In this document: one piece after another, positions 11,192 through 20,183 of the stretch
Layout of the letters: the number at the start of each line of letters is the position of its first letter
Position numbering within the stretch: the first letter of the stretch is position 1
Source: Paenibacillus silagei
GTDB taxonomy: Bacteria > Bacillota > Bacilli > Paenibacillales > Paenibacillaceae
DNA length: 64,000 bases
NCBI RefSeq assembly: GCF_017874735.1
Contig: NZ_JAGGLV010000006.1
Span: 248,001-312,000 of the forward strand
Reading direction: 5' to 3'
The notes under the pieces: generated by a model
The model's database searches: none
What the model was told of the DNA's origin: nothing
The model's input: the letters and a program-made list of their open reading frames with translations, nothing else
Made by a program: the position numbers and the translations under genes

Positions 11192-11258
11192 ACGCTTCCC
11201 CCCTTTATCTGGTTTAAGAATATTCCAGTCCTGACGCCATTATGTCGTAATACAGGGA

Positions 11259-11915
11259 TTATGCGTAGATTTGCTTGTTCTGTCTTGAGAAAAGCGCGAA
11301 CTTCTCAATCGCCTGCGCTCTTGTCGATACTTCCAGCTTCACATAAATCTTGCGCAGGTAGTTATCGATCGAACGGCGGCTGACTTCAATTTCAAGTGCG
11401 ATTTTGTCGTATGTAATTCCTTGCACAATGCGTTCCATGATGAACATCTCCGTCTGTGTCAGCTGCAAGACACCTTCCAGCCCTCTGGAGGAGGCTACCG
11501 GACGGAAGCCCTTTTCGATCCATTCCAGCGGAATGGAGAGGAACCCTTCGCGGATGCCGCGGATCATCTGCAGAAGCTGATCCGGAGTGGCTCCCTTTGA
11601 CAATACCCCGCTCGCTCCCAGTTCAATCAGGGGCAGGAATATCTCCTTATCGTTCTCCTCCGTCATGATAATAATGTGGGAGCACGGTGAGCTTTTTTTC
11701 ATGTCCGGCAGCACCAGCTCTACGGTTCCGTCATGCATCTGATAATCACTCAGCACCAGATCAGGCCTTAATTCCTCCATGCCCGCGAGACATTCTTCCC
11801 AGGTAGCGAACATGCCATCTACCGTCAGTCCCTCCTCATCTTCCAGAATTAATTTTGTTCCCAGCATACTTGTGGGATGACATCCCACGATGACCACCTG
11901 CCAGACCTTCGTCAT
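11259..11915 (-). CDS. LuxR/NarL-type response regulator (ComA-like), degenerate receiver
   Basis: A 218-residue protein with a receiver domain (1-~120) and a LuxR-type helix-turn-helix (about 150-210, LTQTEMFIMERIVQGITYDKIALEIEVSRRSIDNYLRK). The overall look is close to ComA/DegU regulators. The receiver keeps the phospho-acceptor position D57 (VLSDYQM), the Thr in IIIMTEEND and the Lys in GVLSKGA. The pair of acidic residues that bind Mg2+ is replaced by G11-C12 (VIVGCHPTS). Such receivers usually work without classic phosphorylation. No histidine kinase is adjacent. Quorum-type or competence control is only a guess by analogy. Confidence 0.85.
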   Translation of the reverse strand: MTKVWQVVIVGCHPTSMLGTKLILEDEEGLTVDGMFATWEECLAGMEELRPDLVLSDYQMHDGTVELVLPDMKKSSPCSHIIIMTEENDKEIFLPLIELGASGVLSKGATPDQLLQMIRGIREGFLSIPLEWIEKGFRPVASSRGLEGVLQLTQTEMFIMERIVQGITYDKIALEIEVSRRSIDNYLRKIYVKLEVSTRAQAIEKFALFSRQNKQIYA

Positions 11916-11964
11916 TAATGCCCAGACCTCCTGCTATCTATATAATTTTCCAGAATGGAAAGCG

Positions 11965-11979
11965 CTGTAAGCGTTTCCT
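11965..11979 (+). promoter_or_regulatory. cre-like site upstream of the ComA-like regulator
   Basis: CTGTAAGCGTTTCCT fits the cre consensus except for its first base. It lies 50 bases upstream of the regulator start and next to a TTGACA on the minus strand (11984-11979), for which I see no matching -10. Confidence 0.35.
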
Positions 11980-12135
11980 GTCAACACGCAAGCAAGGATC
12001 TATGCTGTCATAAGTCTATTCTTCCTACTTTTACCTTGAATACGTCCATCAGATATTCCAATCTATAGAAATTGTATCGCAGTAGTTTAACAGGATGCAA
12101 TTACTTTTTGTCGTTTCTGCGCGGCTCTTTCACTT

Positions 12136-12164
12136 TTGCGAAAAACCTGAAAGTCTGATAGAAT
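12136..12164 (+). promoter_or_regulatory. Promoter of the 12199-13670 operon
   Basis: TTGCGA at 12136-12141 and TAGAAT at 12159-12164 are 17 bases apart, 35 bases before the first ATG. Confidence 0.6.
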
Positions 12165-12198
12165 GAGAACTTGAAAAAATATGGCTTGAGGTGATGAA

Positions 12199-12606
12199 AT
12201 GCAACCGCTAGCGGAATCGACCCGGGTACACTCTCGCCGGAGTGCAGAGAGAAGCGGCTCGTCCGTCAAATGGTTTCTACTGTTCTGGATTCTGATGATC
12301 ACAGCCGGCGTATATGCCGTGTACAGCTACACCAATCATCTGAAGGATCAGGTGCTGAGCGAGCTTGGATCTCAAAGCCAGCAGCAGCTTACCGTTTTGA
12401 AGACCGACTACGAGTCGAAGATCGCCGTCCTGTCAGAACAAGTGAAGGAGCTTCAGAGCACCGTGCAGACGTTCAACGAGCTGCTGACCTTCACCAAGGA
12501 TAATGCCAGTAACAAGACGGACAACAGCAACAAGCTGTACACGCAATTAAGCGAGGTCAAGAAACAGCTTGATACGCTCAAGAAAGAGATGGATCTGCTG
12601 AAATGA
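12199..12606 (+). CDS. Small membrane protein with coiled-coil tail
   Basis: A 135-residue protein of no recognised family. A basic/polar N-terminus (~25 residues) leads to one membrane segment (WFLLFWILMITAGVYAVYS, ~25-45). The rest is a predicted extracytoplasmic coiled coil rich in Gln, Lys, Leu and Ser with heptad-like spacing. GAGGTGATGAA provides the ribosome site. Its stop overlaps the next start (ATGA), so it is translationally coupled to the phosphodiester-glycosidase-like gene, and the two products may act together at the cell surface. Confidence 0.75.
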   Translation: MQPLAESTRVHSRRSAERSGSSVKWFLLFWILMITAGVYAVYSYTNHLKDQVLSELGSQSQQQLTVLKTDYESKIAVLSEQVKELQSTVQTFNELLTFTKDNASNKTDNSNKLYTQLSEVKKQLDTLKKEMDLLK

Positions 12607-13670
12607 TGACTCCTGTCAAAAGAGTGAACCGGTTCTTCATGCTCCTGACCGCTCCATTGTTCGGACTGCTGCTCTGTCTGTGGCTGTACCAGCCTCCGCT
12701 TGAGCTTAAGCTGAATACCGCCCCCTTCGCAGCTGACCCCGGACCCGTGAATGAAACCGCGCAATTGAAGCAGGACCTGGCTGTGGCCAAGAGCTATGCC
12801 GCTTACACCATAGACTCTATCGGTACCAGCGCACAGCTCTACAAGCAGACCACGAACGCTATGAATACACTGGTCAGCACAGCAACGGCCCAGACCTCCC
12901 GTCCTGAGCGGATCTACAACCGCCGGATTAGTTCCCGGCTCGGCATTCCTGCCGATGTGATCAGCAGCGACCGGATTACCATTGAATTATACCGGCTGAA
13001 CCCCGGCAATTATACAGCATACGCCATGAAGATTAAGCTGAAGGATACCTCAGCCATGAAGATGAGCCTGGCCGGTGACGGCACGGGCGCTTCCGAGACC
13101 ACACTGCAGGCCGTGAACCGCTACGGTGCCTCGGCCGGTATTAATGCCGGCGGCTTCGCTGATCAGAACGGCAAGCGTTATCCGCTCTCGACCACCATCG
13201 TCGGCGGAGAATATCTGTACGGCTTCGAGCCCAGCTACAAGGATCTCAGCTTCGTCGGCCTGAACAAATCCGGCCAGCTGATCGGCGGCAAATTCACCAG
13301 TCGTGACCAGCTCGATCAGCTGGAGCCGGTATTCGGAGCAACCTTCGTCCCTGTGCTGCTGAAGAATCAGAGCAAGACAGCCATTCCGCTGAAATGGCAG
13401 CTGGCCCCGAAGCGGGCACCGCGGACCATCATCGGTAACTACAAGGATAATCAGCTGCTGATTCTGGTCGCTGACGGATATAACGAGAACGGTAACTCGG
13501 GAGCAACGCTGGCTGAGCTGCAGGATAAGCTGTACAATCTCGGCGTCATCGATGCTTATAACCTGGACGGCGGCGGCTCATCGTCCATGATTTTCCGCGG
13601 CAAGGTCATTAACAAGCCTTCCGACGGCAATTTGCGCCGTGTCCCAACCAACTTCTTGTTCTTCAAGTAA
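12603..13670 (+). CDS. Exported phosphodiester glycosidase (NAGPA) domain protein
   Basis: 355 residues. A signal anchor at ~9-30 (FFMLLTAPLFGLLLCLWLY) is followed by a linker with coiled-coil character to ~115 and then a NAGPA/DUF2233-type domain (about 130-355). Family hallmarks are AGINAGGF, the PRTIIGNYKDNQLLILVADG segment and the glycine-rich LDGGGSSSMIF near the C-terminus. Related domains cleave GlcNAc-phosphodiester bonds; bacterial members are thought to act on cell-surface or exopolysaccharides. It is the second gene of a two-gene operon. Enzyme activity is inferred from the family only. Confidence 0.85.
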   Translation: MMTPVKRVNRFFMLLTAPLFGLLLCLWLYQPPLELKLNTAPFAADPGPVNETAQLKQDLAVAKSYAAYTIDSIGTSAQLYKQTTNAMNTLVSTATAQTSRPERIYNRRISSRLGIPADVISSDRITIELYRLNPGNYTAYAMKIKLKDTSAMKMSLAGDGTGASETTLQAVNRYGASAGINAGGFADQNGKRYPLSTTIVGGEYLYGFEPSYKDLSFVGLNKSGQLIGGKFTSRDQLDQLEPVFGATFVPVLLKNQSKTAIPLKWQLAPKRAPRTIIGNYKDNQLLILVADGYNENGNSGATLAELQDKLYNLGVIDAYNLDGGGSSSMIFRGKVINKPSDGNLRRVPTNFLFFK

Positions 13671-13775
13671 TTCCGAGTATAACCGTCAATGCTAAATATC
13701 ATATTTTCATTTATTTTTACAGATTAAAAGGGTATACTCAGGGTAACGAAGATCGTCAATAATGGAGGTGCCTGC

Positions 13776-13880
13776 ATGTCGTTCTCCCTGACTTTTTGGA
13801 TCGTGACCCTGGTATTTGTACTGTTTCTGGCTGGTATTCTTACTTCTTCCTACAACGACGACAAGACTAAGGGGCTGTGA
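13776..13880 (+). CDS. Short single-pass membrane peptide, 34 residues
   Basis: A small ORF with a perfect GGAGGTG ribosome site (13764-13770) before its ATG. The peptide has one hydrophobic helix (WIVTLVFVLFLAGIL) and a polar tail with DDKTK. It is followed by a strong terminator at 13924-13956, as expected for a real transcription unit. Function unknown. Confidence 0.65.
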   Translation: MSFSLTFWIVTLVFVLFLAGILTSSYNDDKTKGL

Positions 13881-13923
13881 CCCGCCCTCCGCGAACAATC
13901 TGATGGACGTATACCACAAAAAG

Positions 13924-13956
13924 GAGCACCGCACGGATGTGTGCGGCGCTCTTTTT
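13924..13956 (+). terminator. Intrinsic terminator after the 34-residue ORF
   Basis: Arms GAGCACCGCAC and GTGCGGCGCTC with a short loop are followed by TTTTTG. Confidence 0.85.
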
Positions 13957-14056
13957 GTGTTCTTCACTATTCACTGAAGCCGAGTCCAACCAGCATCCAT
14001 GTTATAAGACGCGCTTACGCGTTTTACCCTATGTAGATAATTGATGCGCTCTACGC

Positions 14057-14311
14057 TTACGCGTGTTTTGGCAGTTGGGTCATCTCGGTAAGGCAGCTTG
14101 AACAAATGTAACGGTCTTTATATTCGCTTACGCCTTCCATAGATCCGCAGAAGACACACTTCGGACGGTAACGCTCCAGAATAATGTGGTCGCCCTGAAC
14201 AAGAATTTCTACAGGATCACCTTCATTCATTTGATACCTTTTACGCAGAGACTTAGGCAGAACAATTCTACCCAGCTGATCTACTTTACGTACAACGCCA
14301 GCAGGTTTCAT
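14057..14311 (-). CDS. AbrB-like transition-state regulator with CxxC pairs
   Basis: 84 residues. The N-terminal ~50 residues are a swapped-hairpin AbrB domain (GVVRKVDQLGRIVLPKSLRK), the DNA-binding fold of AbrB/Abh/SpoVT. The C-terminus differs from AbrB of Bacillus: it has C52-x2-C55 and C70-x2-C73, a likely small zinc-binding motif for multimerisation. It is probably a DNA-binding regulator of growth-phase genes. A single Spo0A-box core (TGTCGAA, 14424-14430) lies upstream, in line with the Spo0A-AbrB circuit. AGGAGAGTG precedes the start. Which paralogue it is cannot be said. Confidence 0.88.
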   Translation of the reverse strand: MKPAGVVRKVDQLGRIVLPKSLRKRYQMNEGDPVEILVQGDHIILERYRPKCVFCGSMEGVSEYKDRYICSSCLTEMTQLPKHA

Positions 14312-14423
14312 ATCTAACTTACACTCTCCTGTTCAACTTATGATTAGTAGTGCCATTTCTGACATCCAAGTTCACGTACCCTATTACTTTCTTCGGCACT
14401 AATCAACTATTTCGTTACTAAAA

Positions 14424-14430
14424 TGTCGAA
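14424..14430 (+). promoter_or_regulatory. Possible Spo0A box upstream of the AbrB-like gene
   Basis: TGTCGAA matches the core of the 0A box. It is a short motif and only one copy is present, so chance is possible. Confidence 0.3.
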
Positions 14431-14440
14431 TCCTGCTGAA

Positions 14441-14476
14441 AAAAATAAAAAATGATGTCAACTTTTAGAAAAGTTG
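14441..14476 (-). terminator. Intrinsic terminator of trmL
   Basis: CAACTTTT and AAAAGTTG (14476-14459) form a stem that overlaps the trmL stop codon; long T-rich sequence follows on the minus strand. Confidence 0.7.
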
Positions 14477-14929
14477 TGGGAAATCGAGCTGCCGGAGCGC
14501 TTCATAGACCACAATCGCTGCCGAATTGGACAAATTAAGCGATCTGACCGCCTCGCTCATCGGCATCCGCATCGCCGTTTCCTGACCAGCCTCCAGGATC
14601 TCTGCCGGCAACCCCTTGGTTTCTTTCCCGAACACGAAGAAGTCTCCATCCCGGAAGGCGAAATCGCTATAGCGCTTCTTGGCCTTGGTGGTTGCGTAGA
14701 AGAACCGCCCTTCCTGATACTTCTCCAATACTTCACTGAAGGAATTATGATATTCAATATTCACTGCATGCCAATAATCGAGTCCGGCACGCTTCAGCGT
14801 AGCATCGTCTGTGCGGAAGCCCAGCGGGTGCACGAGATGGAGATGGGTTCCTGTGGCCGCACAGGTACGGGCGATATTGCCGGTATTCGCCGGTATTTCC
14901 GGTTCCACCAGCACAATGTGTAATGCCAT
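14465..14929 (-). CDS. trmL: tRNA (cytidine/uridine-34 2'-O)-methyltransferase TrmL
   Basis: 154 residues, normal for TrmL of the SPOUT superfamily. It methylates the ribose of the wobble base in certain tRNA-Leu species with S-adenosylmethionine. The usual motifs are seen: HIVLVEPEIPANTGNIARTC at the N-terminus, FGKETKGLP in the middle and the knot end MPMSEAVRSLNLSNSAAIV. The start at 14929 (MALHIVL) is chosen because it matches the family start and has GAGAGGAAG upstream; a longer reading frame adds 50 residues with no family support. Confidence 0.93.
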   Translation of the reverse strand: MALHIVLVEPEIPANTGNIARTCAATGTHLHLVHPLGFRTDDATLKRAGLDYWHAVNIEYHNSFSEVLEKYQEGRFFYATTKAKKRYSDFAFRDGDFFVFGKETKGLPAEILEAGQETAMRMPMSEAVRSLNLSNSAAIVVYEALRQLDFPQLF

Positions 14930-15080
14930 AATACGAATGCTTCCTCTCTGTAGGGTCTTAAGGAGTGCGGCGGAGTAAGTATCCGCCGTGTTCCTCCATG
15001 GCCCTGTGGTGTATTCTTGATGCTGCTTGCAGATACAGGCCGGACACAGGCCGGGCTCTATGATCCTGGCTGCGGGCAAG

Positions 15081-15109
15081 AAGAAACCTTCCGCTGCAAG
15101 GCGGAAGGT
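15081..15109 (-). terminator. Intrinsic terminator of serC
   Basis: Minus-strand CCTTCCGC, loop TTGCA, GCGGAAGG, then TTTCTTCTT, just after the serC stop. Confidence 0.75.
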
Positions 15110-15125
15110 CAGGAACGTTCTTTCA

Positions 15126-16214
15126 TTACCCTTGAGTTTGCCGGAAATGCTTCATGAAATCAGCCAACGCCTTAACGCTCTCATGTGGGACTGCGTTGTA
15201 GATCGAAGCCCGTAAGCCGCCTACGCTGCGGTGTCCCTTGAGGCCGACAAAGCCTTCCGCTTCGGAAGCTTTGATGAACTGCTTCTCCAGCTCCTCCGAT
15301 TGCATCCGGAACGTTACATTCATGATGGAACGGCTGCCTTCTTCCGCAACTCCGCGGTAGAAGCCGTCGCTGCCGTCGATATAATCATACAGGAGACCTG
15401 CTTTGTCACGGTTCTTGGCTTCAGTGCCGGCAAGCCCGCCCTGTTCCTCAATCCATTTTAACACTTCGTTAACCATATATACAGAGAAGGATGGCGGCGT
15501 ATTGTAGAGAGAGTTGTTCTTGTAATGAGTATCATACCGCAGAATCGTCGGAATATTCGCCGGAGAACTTGCGATCAGCTCTTCCTTGGCAATCACTACG
15601 GTAACGCCCGACGGTCCGAGATTCTTCTGCGCACCGGCATAGATCAGACCGAATTGGTTCACATCGAAGTCGCGGCTCAGAATATCACTGGACATATCGG
15701 CAACCAGCGGAATGTTACCGGCATCAGGATACTGTGCATACTGCGTGCCTTCAATCGTCTCATTCGAGGTGATATGCAGGTAAGCGGCATTGTCTGCAGC
15801 CTTGATGCTGCTAAGCTCAGGAATAGCCAGGAATTTCTTGTCTGCGGAGGATGCGGCTACATGACCGCCGCCTGTCAGCTTGGCTTCCTTCAGGGCTTTG
15901 TCCGCCCAGCTTCCTGTCATGACATAACTGCCGACCTGGCCTTCAGCGATAAGGTTCATCGGAACCATGGCGAACTGTGTGCTTGCTCCGCCCTGGATGA
16001 ACAATACCTTGTAGCCCTGCGGATTGCCGAGGAGCGAAAGCAGGCGTTCCTGAGCTTCATTATGCACGGATTCGTATATCGCCCCGCGGTGCGACATCTC
16101 CATAATGGACATTCCGCTCTCCCGGAATTCAACGAACTCCGCCTGTGCACGTTCCAATACTGCCAGCGGCAATGCGGCCGGACCGGCATTAAAATTGTAT
16201 GCTCTCTTGCTCAA
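15126..16214 (-). CDS. serC: Phosphoserine aminotransferase
   Basis: 362 residues, the normal SerC size. It converts 3-phosphohydroxypyruvate and glutamate to phosphoserine in serine synthesis (and can act in pyridoxal phosphate synthesis). YNFNAGPA at the N-terminus, GGASTQFA, the PLP lysine in AGAQKNLGPSG and the HRSVGGLRASIYNA end are diagnostic. The start is taken as TTG at 16214 (MSKRAYNFNAGP) with GGGTGGGAG six bases before it; the upstream in-frame part is not SerC-like. A promoter is seen at 16257-16286. It is a single-gene unit with its own terminator. Confidence 0.95.
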   Translation of the reverse strand: MSKRAYNFNAGPAALPLAVLERAQAEFVEFRESGMSIMEMSHRGAIYESVHNEAQERLLSLLGNPQGYKVLFIQGGASTQFAMVPMNLIAEGQVGSYVMTGSWADKALKEAKLTGGGHVAASSADKKFLAIPELSSIKAADNAAYLHITSNETIEGTQYAQYPDAGNIPLVADMSSDILSRDFDVNQFGLIYAGAQKNLGPSGVTVVIAKEELIASSPANIPTILRYDTHYKNNSLYNTPPSFSVYMVNEVLKWIEEQGGLAGTEAKNRDKAGLLYDYIDGSDGFYRGVAEEGSRSIMNVTFRMQSEELEKQFIKASEAEGFVGLKGHRSVGGLRASIYNAVPHESVKALADFMKHFRQTQG

Positions 16215-16256
16215 AATAACTCCCACCCTTTCTCTCCTATGAATATGGATATCGCT

Positions 16257-16286
16257 ATGATAGCAGATAACGATAAACACCAGCAA
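16257..16286 (-). promoter_or_regulatory. Candidate promoter of serC
   Basis: TTGCTG (16286-16281) and TATCAT (16262-16257) with an 18-base spacer on the minus strand. Confidence 0.5.
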
Positions 16287-16323
16287 GTATAATTATTCAC
16301 ATATGAGGTAAGCTAGACCGCAA

Positions 16324-17208
16324 TCAGGAGGCCGAAAACAGGTAGCTGCGGCTCCAACCCTTGCTGTGACGCGGTAAAATAGTGATGTCTGCAAAAACCT
16401 CGGGTGAAATTACATGCTTGTCTCCCCACAGCGCAATCCGCTCAGCAGCGAAATCTCCGCTCTCTCTGATGCAGGCCCCAGTAGGCTTATGGATCAGCTC
16501 CCAGTAATAGTCCGCCTCCGCCTGCTCCCAGCCTTCGAGTCTGCAATAGAATTGGCGGTCCGGTTCCCCAGCCCATGTCAGGCTATTCCCGTCTATGCTG
16601 AGCAAATTCTCCGTATACGCCGATTCCGGGGCCACAATCCGGAGCGTTCCCGGCAGCCTAAGCTCATAATCCGTCCCTACCAGCGCCCCATCAATGCCGA
16701 CAAAATTATGAATATACTCTTCAATCCGCAGCGGTTCGGTCCCTGTATTCTCTATCCTGTAGGAAATATCCAGCCGGTTATCTTCAAGCTTCAATGTCTT
16801 GACCAGCCGCATGCTGTAACCCCGGCATTCCAGCGGCTGCACAGTGTATGTCACCGAGTCTTCGCTCCACTCTTCAGTGATCGGGAATGGCTTAAGCGGA
16901 TACTCCCCGACGAATGAATAAGGCTCATCACTTTGCTTCTGCAGCAGCCCGATGCCGGGCTTGGGGAACCATTCCCCAGGAGCAGCATCTTCATAGCCGA
17001 TTGCCCGGGAAATGCCAAACTCATTGCAGAGGCCTATCCCTCCAGTACCCTGCCCAGGCACCAGACTTTCCGGAACACAAAAGGTATGCCCGCCCTCGTC
17101 CAGCTTCACGCCTGTAATAAATCCTGTCCAGTCAAAACGGGTGCCTCCATAGGCTCCCACATCAGCAATCTCTACGGTCAGTACTCCATTGGATAGTATA
17201 CGTGTCAT
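16324..17208 (-). CDS. Galactose-mutarotase-fold protein, unassigned
   Basis: A 295-residue protein that reads as a galactose mutarotase/aldose-1-epimerase-like beta-sandwich: a long beta-rich chain with RLVKTLKLEDNRLDISYRIENTGTEPLRIEEYIHNFVGIDG in the central part. I cannot point to the epimerase catalytic His/Glu set with certainty, so enzymatic activity is open. The start at 17208 (MTRILSNG) has AGAAAGGAAAG upstream; the longer frame starts with an unlikely Cys-rich stretch. It lies downstream of the GH94 phosphorylase, separated by a terminator, which suggests a sugar-related job. Confidence 0.7.
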   Translation of the reverse strand: MTRILSNGVLTVEIADVGAYGGTRFDWTGFITGVKLDEGGHTFCVPESLVPGQGTGGIGLCNEFGISRAIGYEDAAPGEWFPKPGIGLLQKQSDEPYSFVGEYPLKPFPITEEWSEDSVTYTVQPLECRGYSMRLVKTLKLEDNRLDISYRIENTGTEPLRIEEYIHNFVGIDGALVGTDYELRLPGTLRIVAPESAYTENLLSIDGNSLTWAGEPDRQFYCRLEGWEQAEADYYWELIHKPTGACIRESGDFAAERIALWGDKHVISPEVFADITILPRHSKGWSRSYLFSAS

Positions 17209-17292
17209 TGATCTCTTTCCTTTCTGTCCTGGTTGGACGCAGCACATCCTATCATAGCATTTCCAAGCCCATTCTATACGGGTTATTTGGAT

Positions 17293-17331
17293 ATTAAAAC
17301 GCCTGCTCCGCGCGGACCGGCAGAGCAGGCG
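17293..17331 (-). terminator. Intrinsic terminator of the GH94 gene
   Basis: Minus-strand CGCCTGCTC and GAGCAGGCG arms followed by TTTTAATAT. Confidence 0.75.
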
Positions 17332-17353
17332 ATAGAATTCAGCAGCTCCGGCT

Positions 17354-20101
17354 TTAGGCCAGCTCTACCTCCAGCAGATGAATTTCTCCTTCAGGCAGGT
17401 CTGTCAACAGGCTGCGTGGAATCACAGCACCCTCTGAGACGCGCTGAAGCGTTACCTCAGCCCCGTTCAAGCGGGCTGCGTGTATTTGATACTCTCCGTA
17501 TTCCGTGCTTCCAGAGGCCATATAGACGACTTTCAGCTCGCGTCCGGCAAAGATAGTCTTGATCGAGGCGCTCTTATCGCCGTCAAACTGTTCATTCACC
17601 AGCTTCGGCTGCAGCAGCAGGTCGCCGAGCTTGCCTTTGACGCCAAACACCTCAGTTACCATCGTCAGCAGCAGCCAGCTTGCCGAGCCTGTCAGATACG
17701 TATACATTCCTCTGCCCTGCTCATTGATATATTCCGGAATTCCGGGATACATCCGGCTCACCTCGAAGTTCGCACTCAGATTATACAGTGAATCCAGCAC
17801 CTTGCGGCCTTCTTTAACGTATCCGCGCTTATACAGCGCATTGCCGTACATAACGGTCATGTGGCTGAACATGGCTCCGTTCTCCTTGTGTCCGAAGGCG
17901 AAGCCGAATGCCCGGCCCAGATTCTGCTGAATGCCGCCGAAGTTGCTGTTCAGACGGTAGCCGATTTTCTCATCGTACAGATTGCGCTCTACCGCAGAGA
18001 TGATCGCAGGAATCTGCTCTGGAGCAGCAGCGTGGCCGAGGAGCGGGAAGACCTGACCGGTAAGCGTCATCCGTGTGCTCTCCGCCCATTCCCCTTCTAC
18101 ACGTTCACCGTCATTATTATAATAGCCGTTGAACCAGCCGTCACCGTGTCCGCTCTCTACCCATTCATTGCGGCGCAGGTGATCGAAGATCCATTCCGCC
18201 TTACGGGCGAGATCTGCTGCAACCTCTTCAAGCGTCAGCACGGCTCTTACCCCGCTCACCTTATTCGGTGCAGCAGCATAGAAGCGGCTGAGCAGCTCAT
18301 GCTTGGCTGTCACCGATTCATAATCGACAGCTTGGCCGAGCGAGTCAAGCAGCAGCACCATCTCTTCGGCCAGCTCCAGCGTATCTCCGCCAGTCCGTTC
18401 CTTCAGGGTAACCAGCAGTTTGGACAGATCGAGCAGGTTGCTGGCATAGAAGGCTGTGAATGTAACACTTTCACCCCGCTGTGCTGCCATATCGAGGCCA
18501 TCGTTCCAGTCTGCGCCTTCCAGCAGGATGTTATTGTGCTCACCCACATTGAAGAAAGGAACCAGATTCTGCAGCAGGATATGCTCCAGAATAGTACCTG
18601 TATATTCTTCGCCCGCAGTTGTCCGCAGACTGCTTCCTGCCCCCGGCTCCCAGGAGGCGTCGCGGTCCTTACAGCGGTTCATGAAGGTATCACGGAAATA
18701 AGTCTGCTCCTGCAGCAGGAAGTCCAGATCCCCGCTCTGATCCAGGTATAGCATGGTAGTCAGGAACGGCCACGCACCATGGTCCATCCAGACCCGGGGA
18801 ATATTGTTGCGGTCGGCAATGAATTCGCCCGGTTGCTGCCCGATGATCGTCGCATTGCTGCCGTCAATTCGAACTCCGGCATAGTTGTTCAGCAGCAGGC
18901 TGCGCACATCCGCAGGCTCCATAATCAACAGAGCCAGGCAATCCTGCCAGAGATCGCGCCAGCCGCGTCCCCCTCTGCCATAATCGTGGTAAGGCAGGAA
19001 CGAGTTGCCGTATAGCCTGCGCAGCACCGGCTGCAGCGTGACCCATTTCATCCATTCGTCGGCGGCATGATCTCCAGTATGGAATTCTACCGTATTGACT
19101 TTATCCGCCCAGAAGCGTTTATTCTCATCAAGCAACGCGTCAAAAGCCGCAGCAGAGCCATATTTGGCCATCAGCGCCTGCACATCGATTCTATCATTGT
19201 CAATCGCCATGACTACGACATAAGAATGACTCTGACCCGGCTCCAAAGTGATTGCGGCGAACCGCAAACCACCCAGCGCCTCATATCCTTCCCAAGGCAC
19301 TCCGCCATCCTCCCCAATCGGCGGCGCCAGATTGTTCACGACCGCTTCCGGCCAGTCCAGACTTCCGCCCTCGCCGATGAATTCCTCCTGCACCGGGAAT
19401 AATCCGGTTGGCAGCGCTCCGCCCTCACCAGCCCCGTATACCCCGTACGAAGTATGATTCACCCGGTGGCCGCGTTCGTCGAAGGACAGCGCAGGCTGCA
19501 CCTCTACGCCATACGCCGAAGTATAGATCCGGTTCAGCAGCGAGGTGACATGCCGGTGATCGCGCAGATCATCCGCAGAACGCGCATACAACGGAATAGC
19601 CGCTGTAGATGTCAGCGTAAGCGCCTCTGTACCGCTGTTCGTAAGTACCACCTTCATCAGCTCAACCTTGTCGTTGCCGCAGGGTACGAAGCTTGTGATC
19701 TCCGCTCTCAGCCCCAGCTCCTTACTCTCCCGCGTCACCCGATGCCACAGAAGTCCTGCCTCCAGCAAGGATTCATCTGCTGCTTCGCCATAGAACGCCG
19801 CATTCTGCCGTGCAGAATTGCCGGCAGCCGACCAGGCGCCCTTGCCTTCAATGTACACCCAGAAATTGCGCGAGGCGCGGGAGTTATGCAGATCCTCCAC
19901 GGAGATTGGCGGTGTCAGAAAGGTATTATGGCCCGAAGTGGCCTGACCATGCAGCCTAGGACTGACCGAGGACATCATGCCCCCTTCATTCACCAGCGGA
20001 AAATATAAAAAGCTGCTCCGGTCCGGCTGCTCCAGCCGAAAGTCCCCGTTATTCCCGGTGAAGCTCCAGCCTGATCTTGCCACCTTTGATTGCTCCTTCA
20101 A
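17354..20101 (-). CDS. GH94-type glycoside phosphorylase (cellobiose/laminaribiose phosphorylase family)
   Basis: About 915 residues, typical of single-chain GH94 disaccharide phosphorylases. These split a beta-glucosidic bond with phosphate, saving ATP. The layout is an N-terminal beta-sandwich (to ~280), helical linker and (alpha/alpha)6 barrel. The general-acid Asp is in LLEGADWNDGLD, followed by the GQVFPLLGHAA and YLTGSASWLLLT segments common to the family. The start is set to TTG at 20101, with GGGAGG nine bases upstream; an upstream ATG frame has no clear ribosome site. A promoter with a LacI-type operator is at 20184-20232, so a sugar-responsive repressor probably controls it. The exact disaccharide is not readable. 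Confidence 0.85.
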   Translation of the reverse strand: MKEQSKVARSGWSFTGNNGDFRLEQPDRSSFLYFPLVNEGGMMSSVSPRLHGQATSGHNTFLTPPISVEDLHNSRASRNFWVYIEGKGAWSAAGNSARQNAAFYGEAADESLLEAGLLWHRVTRESKELGLRAEITSFVPCGNDKVELMKVVLTNSGTEALTLTSTAAIPLYARSADDLRDHRHVTSLLNRIYTSAYGVEVQPALSFDERGHRVNHTSYGVYGAGEGGALPTGLFPVQEEFIGEGGSLDWPEAVVNNLAPPIGEDGGVPWEGYEALGGLRFAAITLEPGQSHSYVVVMAIDNDRIDVQALMAKYGSAAAFDALLDENKRFWADKVNTVEFHTGDHAADEWMKWVTLQPVLRRLYGNSFLPYHDYGRGGRGWRDLWQDCLALLIMEPADVRSLLLNNYAGVRIDGSNATIIGQQPGEFIADRNNIPRVWMDHGAWPFLTTMLYLDQSGDLDFLLQEQTYFRDTFMNRCKDRDASWEPGAGSSLRTTAGEEYTGTILEHILLQNLVPFFNVGEHNNILLEGADWNDGLDMAAQRGESVTFTAFYASNLLDLSKLLVTLKERTGGDTLELAEEMVLLLDSLGQAVDYESVTAKHELLSRFYAAAPNKVSGVRAVLTLEEVAADLARKAEWIFDHLRRNEWVESGHGDGWFNGYYNNDGERVEGEWAESTRMTLTGQVFPLLGHAAAPEQIPAIISAVERNLYDEKIGYRLNSNFGGIQQNLGRAFGFAFGHKENGAMFSHMTVMYGNALYKRGYVKEGRKVLDSLYNLSANFEVSRMYPGIPEYINEQGRGMYTYLTGSASWLLLTMVTEVFGVKGKLGDLLLQPKLVNEQFDGDKSASIKTIFAGRELKVVYMASGSTEYGEYQIHAARLNGAEVTLQRVSEGAVIPRSLLTDLPEGEIHLLEVELA

Positions 20102-20183
20102 TACATTCTTCCTCCCTTTTCCTAACAGCAGATGTATTCTTAATTGCGTATGACCACATAATCGCAAAGCCCAGTACCGCTTT

